Shown here in pieces: positions 11,480 to 21,380 of a DNA stretch of 64,000 bases. How positions within the stretch are numbered: the first letter of the stretch is position 1; every line of letters starts with the position of its first letter. The stretch spans positions 113,114,680 to 113,178,679 of the forward strand of contig CM019831.1 of the NCBI GenBank assembly GCA_009763385.1, read 5' to 3'. The notes under the pieces were generated by a model. That model had not been told where the DNA came from. It made no database searches and saw nothing but the letters and a program-made list of their open reading frames with translations. This DNA comes from Coix lacryma-jobi var. lacryma-jobi (Eukaryota; Streptophyta; Magnoliopsida; Poales; Poaceae). Both the position numbers and the translations under genes were made by a program.

Positions 11480-14043
11480 TGAAAGGACCTAAGGTGTCGC
11501 CTAGAGGGGGGGTGAATAGGCGTTTCTGAAAATTAACAACTTATAATGCGGAAGCAATTAGTATGTGAGTTTCTAATCACTTGGAAACTCCCAATCGGAG
11601 TAAAACAACCCCTCAAGAGACAAACTCAAGGTATATGACAAGTATTTAGTACACCTAGAAGCTAACACCCTACACCACAAAGATTTGATTAAGCGATAAA
11701 CAAATTGGCCGCAGTCACCAAATACCGGACATGTCCGATATCAATACCGGACTTGTCCGGTATGCACGTGTTGTGTAGGACTGCTCCTTTTCTTCTCCTA
11801 TCTCTCACACAGCCTGCAAGCGATGTGTATGATGTATATATGATGTTGATTCCCTGCAGGAAGACTAGCACAACGGAGAATAACAAATAACCAAATGTAA
11901 TGCACAAGAGGAAGACACGGTATTTGTTTTACCGAAGTTCGGCACCCCCTCGGGTCCTACTCTCCGTTGAGCCGGCTGCGAGCTACCACAAAGGTGGGCT
12001 CTAGAGGACACCACAGGTCACTCTAGCCGCGGTCTATTTCACTCGCAATGCTCCTTCCACTAGTTGATCTCTTTTGAGGAGAGATCGAACCTTTACAAAC
12101 TTTCCGAGGCACTTCACAAATCTCTTGGGTGCTCAACGGCGACGCCTAACCGTCTAGGACCGTAGAGTCCAAGAGTAACGAATGCGCACAACAAGATCAA
12201 CGATTTGCACAAGTGCTCAAGAGGTGGCTTGCTCTCTAATTTTGAATCTCTCTCAACCCACAAATGGATTTGGCAATGAGAGGACAATCACTCACTAAGA
12301 GAGGGTTGGAAAGTGTTTTGAAAGGCTTAGAATGAGTGTGGGAACCAGTAGAATCAGCAGCCTCCAAAGGAGGAGGCTTGGGGGTATTTAAAAGCCCACA
12401 TTCGAAACTAGCCGTTTTCTAGCCGTTGGCTGAGTCAGCTCATACCGGACATGTCCGGTATGCATACTGGACATGTCCGTTATGACTTCACTGCGTGAGA
12501 AACAACCTTAACCAACCAACTTTCAAACCCCGGATAGGATCCCAGTAGTACCGACCATCAGGTCGGCAGTACCGCTAGTTAAGAGGGGGTTTCACAACCT
12601 CTTTGTGTTGGGCCAATTTTGGCCTACCGGTAGTACCGCTATAAAGCCGGTAGTACCGGCCGGTAGTACCAACCCAAGGGGCGGTAGTACCGCCCGTACA
12701 CAGTCTGTTAGATAGAGAATCGCAAATACCGGACATGTCCGGTATGGCTTTACTACGTGAGAAACACACTGAACAAACCAAGTTTCAAACTTCCCATATG
12801 AGCCTGGTAGTACCGACCACCTGGTCGGTAGTACCACTAGATATAAAGGAGTTTCTGCAACCTCTCTGGAAGTTGTCAATTTTGGCCTACCGGTACTACC
12901 GCTATAAAGCCGGTAGTATCGGTCGGTAGTACTGACCCAATGGACGGTAGTACCGCCCAACCCAAAGACACTGACAGCCAGAAATCCGCAAATACCGGAC
13001 ATGTCCGGTATGTATGGACTTCCTTCACCAGAAACACCACAAGGCCAGAAGGATGGCCGCACTGCTGTGGGCTCATACCAGACATGTCCGGTATGCATAC
13101 CGGACATGTCCGCTGTCCGGTATGGACAGACAGTGCAACAGCATGCTGAAAGTTAGTTCTAGCTCTATCATGTCTCACCTAGGTTGGTTTGAGCACTTAT
13201 GAAGAATCATCTACTATATGTTGCATCCCTCTTAATAGTACGGCTTTCCTATTTACTCAAGATAAATTGGAAAACAAGATTTAAACCTCTTGAGTTGATC
13301 TCCATTTGAACCAAAGCCGCTTGTCTTCACTTTCCATATTGGGAGGAATGGTTGTCATGTTTAGAAGTAGATATCCTTCAAGCATAGCCATCTTGAACAT
13401 GTGACTTGACTCCATGTAAGTGATATAATGGAATTCCAAATGTGTCAAGTCACTTCAATCAATACCGTTGCTAGGAATGTTGATTCTCCACTAGATGCGA
13501 TCTTCAAGCTTGATTGATCCTTCAACTAAATGCAAGTACTTTCTTCTTCACTCTAGCTAGGTTCTTCGGCCGCCAAGCCGTCGCTTGCCCTTCACCCTTG
13601 CTTAGTACCTCAAAGACTCTTTCCTTGCTATCTTCACCATCTCAAGTCATTCAACCATACTTCGTTTTGAATCCTTTCTTTAGCAATCATATATGAACCA
13701 TGATTATCCCACAATACGATAGCCCTTTACATCAATATCATTCCCATTGTTGTCATGTGCTAGTGATGTGATCTTCATACAACAATTCATCATTTGAGCT
13801 TTGCATTTCATTCCAAGTATATTGTGCATATGATAGCCTTTTTATCAATATCAATCTTATTGTTGTCTTGTGCTAGTGACATGATTTTCATACAACAATC
13901 CATTATTTTGGCTTTGCATTTCATTTCAAGTACATAGTGAGATAATCATTTCCCTGTGTCACACTTAGCAAACATATTAGATCTTTAATCAACATTGTCA
14001 TCAAATCAACCAAAATCACAGTTAAGTGCAAAATGCACTTTCA
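11480..14043 (-). repeat. Element A 5' LTR, complete (2564 bp)
   Basis: On the minus strand it starts TGAAAGTGCATTTTGC and ends GGTCCTTTCA. A TATA-like TTTAAATA on the minus strand lies at about 12384-12393. It contains many copies of two palindrome types: ACCGGACATGTCCGGT (about 11722-11763, 12441-12483, 12726-12746, 12992-13012, 13075-13123) and GGTAGTACCG (about 12545-12690, 12805-12835, 12895-12960). Confidence 0.93.
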
Positions 14044-14571
14044 TCAGGTCTATATAAGCACTGAGTCAGTCTGACACATCAGCTAACGGGTCGGTTAAGC
14101 GTCCATTGGGACCTAGATGACACCCGAACTAATTTCAGGGACCTAGAAATGCGTTTTTAGGACTTTGAGACCTATACGACATCTGCCGACAACTTTAGGG
14201 ACCCAGAAATACGTTTTTAAAAGCTTGGGACCTATATGACACCTGCTGACAACTTTAAGAACCGCCAGTGCATTTTAATCAAAAAAATAATAAACAAGAT
14301 GATGAGTGTACGTACAGTACTATGTGTTTTCTGGATGTGGATTAAACAAGTCAGTTGGGGCCGGCGGCCTGCGTAATCGTGACAGGCTCTGCTTCTGGTA
14401 TGGGCGAGGACAGGCGGATCGAGGCCCCCATCCAATCTCGAATCTCCAATCTAATCCAACGGTCCGCCCTCATCAGCAGTACTATACGGAGTATGTGTCT
14501 CGGAAAAGAAAAAACAACACGCACGAGAGAAAAGAGGTGTCCACCTCCACTAGGAGTATGTGGTTGGTATA
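14044..14571. other. Intergenic stretch with three degenerate ~60-bp repeats
   Basis: From about 14107 to 14266 a unit resembling GGGACCTATATGACACCTGC recurs three times (about 14109, 14170, 14228), each followed by an AGGGACC-type or similar block. This pattern is seen in the ends of old DNA transposons of grasses, but I cannot assign it. No gene is seen. Confidence 0.5.
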
Positions 14572-14832
14572 GGACTCTCTCTGTATCGCTTTTAGATGAC
14601 GTTTTGGACAAGGTTTGAGTCAAACATTGAGAATATAAATCATGAATAAATTTTAAATTATTGAGTTTAGAGATGTAAAAACCATATAAATAAATTTGTC
14701 TTGAAAAGTACTTTCATAAGAATATATATATACCACTTTACAATAAATATTTAAAAAAAACAAGTGGTCAAAGTTGTACTTTGGAGACTGTGTCGTTGTC
14801 CTAAACGTCATCTAAAAGCGATACGGAGGGCT
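14572..14832. mobile_element. Stowaway-type MITE, copy 1 (diverged ends)
   Basis: The interior (GGTTTGAGTCAAACATTGAG through CAAGTGGTCAAAGTT) matches the two copies at 53404 and 63084. The ends form inverted repeats around CTCTGTATCGCTTTTAGATGACGTTT, which differ from the TATAGGAAATAGAAGTCCTTT ends of the other two. Left TA is at 14570-14571; the right edge is uncertain by a few bases. Confidence 0.75.
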
Positions 14833-14879
14833 CCGTCGCTAAATAACTGTCTATAGAAATCCATATTTCCCTCACAGAC

Positions 14880-16620
14880 ACGATTTCCGGACGACCGTTA
14901 AAACAAGGGATGGAGAGAGTAGAGTACGCTACGCTTGCTGCAAATGATGGAGCGACAGCTGGTTCCGCGGCGACCGATCCGTCGGTCGGTCTGTCGCAAC
15001 TAGCAGCGCCGGCTGGTCAGTGCCCGTTGCTCAGCTCTAATTGGTGACGTCGCCCGTCTCTTCTGAACGGACAATGTGGCCTCACTCTGTTTTTTTTTTT
15101 TTGCATCTCCTGCTGCTACTGTGCTAGTTTTGGCCGTGGACAGTACGTAGCAATTGCCATGTCACGTAGCGTAGCGAAAACGTAGTGTACTGGAGTAGTA
15201 GTTTGGGGGCACGACGCACAGATCCGTGACGACCTGCGCCTAGAGAGCTCTCGGATCCAGCTCACGCATCACGCGGCGCACGCGCGGCGTGGGCTCTCTC
15301 CATCCTCCTTGGGTTGGCGTGACCGCGCGTGACGCGGTGCAACCGCCTCACCGTTTCTGGTCTCGATCGTGTGCCGTGGTCGATCTCATTCTCATCTCAT
15401 CTCACCTCAGGTTTTGGGGAGGTCCTAGCACAGTAGAGTGCTTACGTTGCCGCCGTCACCGACCGGAGGACTCTCTCTGCGTCCCGCCCGGCCGCTTACT
15501 GTACGTGACGGACTGCACGCCAAAACTCGTCCAGTCGTCCAAGGAATATTCCGGATGTTTTTTTTACACACGTTACGTACTGTACTGGTACTCGTACGGG
15601 TGGAGTTCAATTTTAATGCGCTTCTAGAAGGAAGGATGACAGCAGTTCAAGGTTTCAGTAATAACTGAAGCCCAAGGAGGTCCTGTGTGTACCACGTGTA
15701 CGTACTCCTCTAGTCGGTAGAGTAATGGCCGTTGTGTCTGGACCGCCCGGCGGCCGGGCAGCGCAGGGCGCAGCCTGTGCATGTCGTTCGTTGGGAACTT
15801 GGGACTTGGGAGGGGAGATCGCCGGCCGGTCGCCACGTGGATTTGTTTCGCCGCGCCAGAAGACTTTCGTCCACGTCCGCACTTCCCTCCCGTAGCCTCC
15901 CCGCTTCCTCTCTCTCCGCCGGCATACGAGTACGGAGTAGAGTACCAGCCAACCAGGTTCACGAGCGCAGAAAAGAGAGATTTGAGTGACAGGCACTGGC
16001 GCGGGCCCACCCGGGACTGTAGGCAGGAGAGATCCGACGGTGACGGACCCGCTCCCTCCCGCGAGGGACGCACTGCCAGCTAGCAGCGCGGCGTGACGGC
16101 CCACCCGTGTGGCGTGACCTGAGCGGCCAGGCCTGGGCCACGGGCAACGGCCGACCGCCCGCCCGGATACCCCCACCCACGCCACGTGATCCGGTGCGGG
16201 TGTGGACGGAATCTCGCCGCGTCCGCTTCTTTCCGGAAGGGAATCCCCTCTGGCGCCTGGGGACGGTTCGTTAACGGTGGGCCCGACGTGCCCCGGACGG
16301 CCACGGAATCTCTCGGTCACGGGTGGGGTGCCGCTGGGGCTGCGAGAGTCAACGGCGACGGCTTCGCGCGAGGCCGCCGACCTGCGCAGCGCAGGGCAGA
16401 TTCACCGGACTACCGCCCCAAGCCATGCCCGAGCCCCCCCCCGACCCGATCACACCACACGTCACGTGATGCCGCCGGCCTACACAGATTCACCGGACTA
16501 CCGTGTACATATACAACAGACCCTCGCGTCTATAGTAACCGAGAGTGAGTGGATCCATCGCTAAGGCCCAGCAACTAGAGGTTTCACGGTGGCTCCAAGG
16601 TCCAGCTACGGTCGGATGCC
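14880..16620. promoter_or_regulatory. GC-rich promoter-like island without a clear gene
   Basis: This stretch is markedly GC- and CpG-rich compared with its AT-rich neighbours, as in the 5' flank and leader of a grass gene. G-box/ABRE cores CACGTG occur at about 15691, 15834, 16183 and 16462. Long open frames here (for example 221 codons at 15655-16320, minus) have only Arg/Pro/Gly-rich composition and no recognisable domain, so I do not call them. AT-rich sequence follows with no coding signal, so this may be an orphaned promoter or a captured fragment. Confidence 0.4.
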
Positions 16621-17935
16621 ACATTACGCATAAAGTAAACTAGAAACAAGCGCGGCGTTGCCGCGCACCTATTTTTGCTGGTCTAGCCAGTGATATGTGA
16701 GACTATTGGTGTGTGGAAAGCCGATGTGCCCCTTCCGTCAGATCGAAAGAGTGGATGTGACAAATCGTTGCGCCCCTTCATCAGATATGAAGTATTATGT
16801 ATTCATTAGATAGAAATAAAGAAAGAGTTGTATATACATTTTTATGCAATTGATGCTAAATATAAAGAGGTGCCATAATAAATCATACATATTTGTAGAG
16901 AGGATATAATTTTGACACTTCTAATTACATGATATTAAAGGTCGAGAATGCAGATAATTAATTTATTGGATAAATATGGAAGCATATTGAGTTATGTAAA
17001 AAGTATACATAATTTTTTAGTAAGAAAAAGATGAAGGCTATTACTTGACTCGAGTTGCTGGGAAAGGATATGTAATAAGTAAATCAAGAGAGGTTTCTTC
17101 TATGCATCTCTATTCGTATTATAATTTCCTAGAGTAGGTTATTCTAATGTGTAGCTGAAATTTGCATAACTTCCATTTAAAGAGATACTCAGAAAAATTT
17201 GAGGGATTTTAATGATTAATTAAATTCTATTTCCACCATGACTGCAATAAATGAAACTTAGGCTAATTTATAAATAGTATATTATCAATGAAACTAATCA
17301 TTTTTCTTAAAGATCTAATCCCATGACTCAAATATTTTCAAATAGGACTCCAATGAGATATATCTCTTTACCATGACTGCTAAAAGGTATGAAAAACTTT
17401 AGCTTGATCTTGTGACTTTGGAAAACTTGGCTGTTGGTTTGGTAACGTTCATGACCCTATCAAAAAGAGTTTGAAATCAGTAATATATAGGATTTTAATA
17501 ACTCAATCATGTATGCACCAATGAAGCTAATTTTTTTATTGCAAATCAAGTGTCACATGATATCACTCATTTTTCTCCGCTTTGATAGTTAATATATCTA
17601 AGTTCGACATGATAATTCATGTACCTGCTTCATGGTTCAGGACAACATCTAGCATCAAATAAACTTTGCTCCTCAGGATATACATCTGCATAAATTAGCC
17701 AAATCTTCGCTACACGCAAGCAGTGTTAAATTGGAGTATCTACTTGTGTGGATTTCAGCAGTACCATTTTTTATGTTTTAAAAAATAAATAGCCAACCCG
17801 AGAGGAATAGGGATAGTGACAATTATGGTGAGCATTGTAACTGTAAATACAAAAAGCTAAAAATTTATATGGTGATAGTCTAGGATTTACACTTAAATAA
17901 TCCTAGATGTAGTTGGCTCCATAGTCTCTTTATAG
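16621..17935. other. AT-rich intergenic sequence
   Basis: No recognisable gene or element. A short inverted string AAGCGCGGCGTTGCCGCGC at 16648-16667 resembles the ends of some grass DNA transposons, and a distantly similar string lies near 33820. Confidence 0.4.
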
Positions 17936-18693
17936 GCATTTTATCAAACACATGGTGTGCATACCGTCCTCACAGGAGCAGACCGAGCAGCACCTGTCGA
18001 AGGGCCTGCAAAGGCATGGTGAGGAGTGGCCTCAAGGCATCGGAGCCACAGACCAAGTTGGAGGTGCACGTGTCGTCGTGCATCCGCTGCATCTCCTATT
18101 CTTCTTTTTGCTGGTGTAGCTGCTACGCGATGTGGCCAAAAGGAGCGAGGCAGCACACGAGAATGAAAAGGGAGGACGGGGAGGCCGTAATCGACTCCCT
18201 GTTGTACTGTCGTCGGCTAGCCTGCAAGGCCGTGGTGGTGGCCGCGTTCGGCTAGCTTGCAGGGCCGCGCTCAGCTCGTCTGCGGCCGCGGGGCTACGCC
18301 GCCTGACTGGTGACTGGCGCCCGTGCCGCCGCTCGCTCGACGGACGAGCCTGAGAAGGTTCCTGACCTTTCGGGTTGACAAAGAAACAGGTAGAGACCGA
18401 ACTGATCCGCAATCGGACGGTCGCCATCGCAAGTTCGCTGAATCAAACGGCCACGGGCTAACGGGCGACGTGGCCCTATCCGTTAGCCCGCTTTTGTTGC
18501 ATGAATCGTATTGAAGAGATACTCTACATGTGTCGTAGGTGTGTGTAGAAGATACATATATATTAGGCAAAAAGAGGGTGGTGTATGCAAGAAAAAAAAA
18601 CAAGATGGAGAGGGAGATAAAAGTGACCCATGGTGAAAGAGAAAAGCAAGGTGGAGACCACTAGTAGAAAAATGACATGGTGCGGTTTGCATG
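17936..18693. other. GC-rich segment of unknown origin
   Basis: A GC-rich block (about 17950-18490) with short open frames on both strands but no recognised domain, followed by AT-rich sequence. It may be a captured gene fragment; I cannot identify the source. Confidence 0.3.
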
Positions 18694-18947
18694 GCTGTCT
18701 CCAACAGGAGACCTATTTAGAGACTCAAATCCAAAATGGGCCTCCAACACAATACCTATAGCCTCCAACATGAGACCTATATGGAAGACCCATTTCTCGG
18801 ATATCAGGAGAGACATAACCTAAAAAGAGTTCTCTTTTAGGTCTGGTTGTTGGAGAAGGCTAAAAATAGGTATTGAACTCATTGACTGTACGCTACCCAA
18901 ATATCAAATGGGTCTTGTATTTTGGGTACTGGTTGTTGGAGACAGTT
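18694..18947. mobile_element. Probable MITE with CTGTCTCCAACA ends
   Basis: The left end reads GGCTGTCTCCAACAGGAG. The right end reads GGTTGTTGGAGACAGTTT, whose reverse complement starts AAACTGTCTCCAACA. The interior also has inverted copies of CTCCAACA. The element is about 250 bp and has no coding capacity. I could not fix a target duplication, so the superfamily is left open. Confidence 0.6.
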
Positions 18948-19623
18948 TAGTATCTCCGGGTCTACATATATCACTTTGATTGTATTGAACCTACTAACAG
19001 TGTTTGCATCGAGCGTACCCTAAACATAACGGATCTTCTAGAAAAAAAAGTAACAATCAACTGTAGTACTAGACTCTAATGCATATATTCGGCGGTCGAT
19101 CTTGCATTGACAAAACTTTAGAAGGGATGAAATTGTAGTCTTTAGCCTTCATCCTCTTCTCCTTAAAGCAGTCATGACAAAAATATGAGCGGCTCTAGAG
19201 GGCTCCATAATATCACTGGCGGTAGGGGACTTAAGCCCCCTTGGCGAGATTCGCCCTTGCATGTATTCGTACTAGCTTGATAGTGCGCAAGCGAATATTA
19301 AATTAATAAACAGATAATATCAAAAACATCTAATTATAAAATATTTTAAAAATTAGGAGGTGTTTATTTTTGGTGACTAAATTTTAACATGTGTAACATC
19401 GAAATGTTATGACACTAATTTAGAGTAGTAAAAATAGACTATTAATAAAACTAATTATACAAATAAAGACAAAGAATAGTGAACATCAAAGGAAAGGGAA
19501 AAATAACCTAAAGGAGGAGAAAAAGACAAAAAAGAGGAATGAACAGGAGCGCTACAGAAAAAGAGGAATGAACAGTAGCGTTACAGTCCCTGGAGCTGTG
19601 AAAGCTCTCAAAAACTCATAGCT
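18948..19623. other. Degenerate intergenic sequence, insertion site of element B
   Basis: No gene seen. Near 19537-19586 a short tandem repeat (AGAGGAATGAACAG...AGCG.TACAG) occurs. Similar CTACAGTA-bearing sequence continues after element B at 32365-33180, so B inserted into an older repeat. Confidence 0.5.
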
Positions 19624-19628
19624 GAGAG

Positions 19629-21326
19629 TGAAAGTGCATTCGCCCCCATCGTGGGTTTTGGCTAATTAATGATAAACAAATTAGGGACTAACCGGTTTAT
19701 AAAAGCATGTATGCAGGTGTTAGTCCTAGAAAGATTTGAAATGTTATGATCTCGTGAACAAAGCACGTTTGGATACATTTGGACATAAAGATGCCTAGCC
19801 CAAGTGGTAGTTTAAAATTTCAATTTTAAACTTGAGTTATAGGTAAGCCGGACTATCAAGAGGGTCACAATTTATGTTGGCTAGATATGGAGAAAAGTGC
19901 TCAAATCGACTAACTATAGTTTGCTTGAGAGACACCGCACAAACACAGACACATGGAGGGTTTTCTGTGCGGGCGGTAGTACCGCCTATGGGTGGTCGGT
20001 TGTACCGCTCGTGGCTTCACCGCGCAGTGCTCAAAACAACCTCTCTGTATTGGCTCGAAAATGGTCTAGCGGTAGTACCGCTATAGGGCCGGTACTACCG
20101 CCCCCGGTGGTACCGACCCAAGCCGGTAGTAAACCAAGTTTGCAGGGCTCTCTATGCTGACTCAATTTTGACTTGGCGGTAGTACCGCCATAGGGCCGGT
20201 ACTACCGACCCTCGGTGGTACCGACCCTGGTCGGTAGTAACCGAGGGACTGAGTCCCTTTCTACGGAGCTCTCTGTTCGGCCATTTTGGCCTGGCGGTAG
20301 TACCGCCATAGGGCCGGTACTACCGCCCCTCGGTGGTACCGCCCCGCAGACGGTAGTTGACTTTAGGTCAGATTCAGATCTGAGTGACGGTCAGTGACTG
20401 GTCGGTACTACCGACCAGCCTCGGGACTGGGGGACTATTTATAGCCCTCCACTTGACTTTTGACGGTTACCCACTCATTCCATTCATTCATTGCGACCTA
20501 CTTTCAGACAAAGCTCTCTCCAAGCATTGACTACTCCCCTCTCTCTCCCCCTTTGCTCCTAGATTCACTCTCTTGCAAGATTTGAGCTAGGGAGGTGAGA
20601 TTAGAGTGTGAGAAGCTTCGATCTACGACTTGAGCACTTGGTTTCCATTTAGCCGGCTTGATTTGTGTCTATTACTCTTGAGCTCGTTGAGCTCTAGCCG
20701 GTTAGGTGTTCTTCGTGGTAGCACGTATTGATTCACTTGTGAGGGCTCCCCGAAGTGTTTGTATTACCCCTGTGATTTCTAGTGGAGAAACTCGAGTAGC
20801 CTTTGTGGTTGCTTGAGTGAGGCAAGGAGGTGAAATAGACTCCGACCTTTGTGGTCACCTCAACAACGAGGACGTAGGCACTCCTTAGTGGATTGGCCGA
20901 ACCTCGGGATAAATCGTGTGTCCCGTGTGCTTGTTGTTGTCTCTACTTTGTATATTACGCTTGTTGTTGTGTTCTTCGTGTTCTTCCTATCCCTAACTCT
21001 TTCTTAGGTTGGGAAGGCTCGATCTACATCAAGGAAAGCAACCAAGGCTCGGTGAGAGTAGAATTACTATCGGTCATACTTAGGGAAGTGGGGCTAGATT
21101 CTTGTATTACATTCGTAGCTCACATACTTCGGATTTGTAGTTCCTTTTAGGATCCCCGGTTGTGTCGTTTGTTTGTGTCGGTAGTACCGGTGTTTTACAC
21201 CCGGTAGTACCTACCCAAACAAACTGGCCTCTCCGGTTGTTATCTAACTACATCTCTTAGTTTGGGAAGTTTCAGATTGTTTAAAATCACCTATTCACCC
21301 CCCTCTAGGCTGATTTGATCCTTTCA
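19629..21326 (+). repeat. Element B 5' LTR (1698 bp)
   Basis: Bounded by TG and CA. A TATA-like CTATTTATAG lies at about 20435-20444. Between about 19970 and 20415 it holds many copies of the GGCGGTAGTACCGCC and GGTCGGTACTACCGACC palindromes, and one more pair near 21180-21215, where GGTAGTACCGG and a CCGGTAGTACC string lie either side of a TTTTACACC spacer. The palindromes sit mainly upstream of the TATA box, in U3. Confidence 0.96.
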
Positions 21327-21328
21327 AT

Positions 21329-21340
21329 TGGTATCGGAGC
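21329..21340 (+). other. Primer-binding site of element B (tRNA-iMet)
   Basis: TGGTATCGGAGC, two bases after the LTR. It is complementary, apart from one base, to the plant initiator tRNA-Met 3' end. Confidence 0.92.
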
Positions 21341-21380
21341 CTAACCCTTGTGTTAGCGCTTCACCACGTAAGGGATAATC

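Larger units (their letters stand above)
1..14043 (-). mobile_element. Element A: SIRE/Maximus Copia retrotransposon lacking pol
   Basis: This element reads on the minus strand. Its right end is the 5' LTR (11480-14043) and its left end is the 3' LTR, whose last part lies beyond the window start. Between them I see, in transcription order, a primer-binding site matching initiator tRNA-Met, a gag region, a 2.9-kb non-coding stretch, an extra ORF related to the one in element B, and a polypurine tract. No protease, integrase, reverse transcriptase or RNase H motif occurs between gag and the extra ORF, so this copy cannot move alone. The LTR ends (TGAAAGTGCAT...CCTTTCA), PBS and PPT match those of element B, which places both in one lineage. 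The 5-bp sequence after the right LTR is TCAGG; its partner is outside the window. Confidence 0.9.

Noticed and set aside
1..14043. CRISPR-like arrays formed by the palindromes
   Set aside because: Spacing is irregular, repeats vary, they lie in LTRs of a plant retrotransposon, and no cas genes exist.
15655..16320. 221-codon minus-strand frame in the GC-rich island
   Set aside because: Arg/Pro/Gly-rich composition typical of GC-rich non-coding DNA, with overlapping open frames in several phases and no domain.
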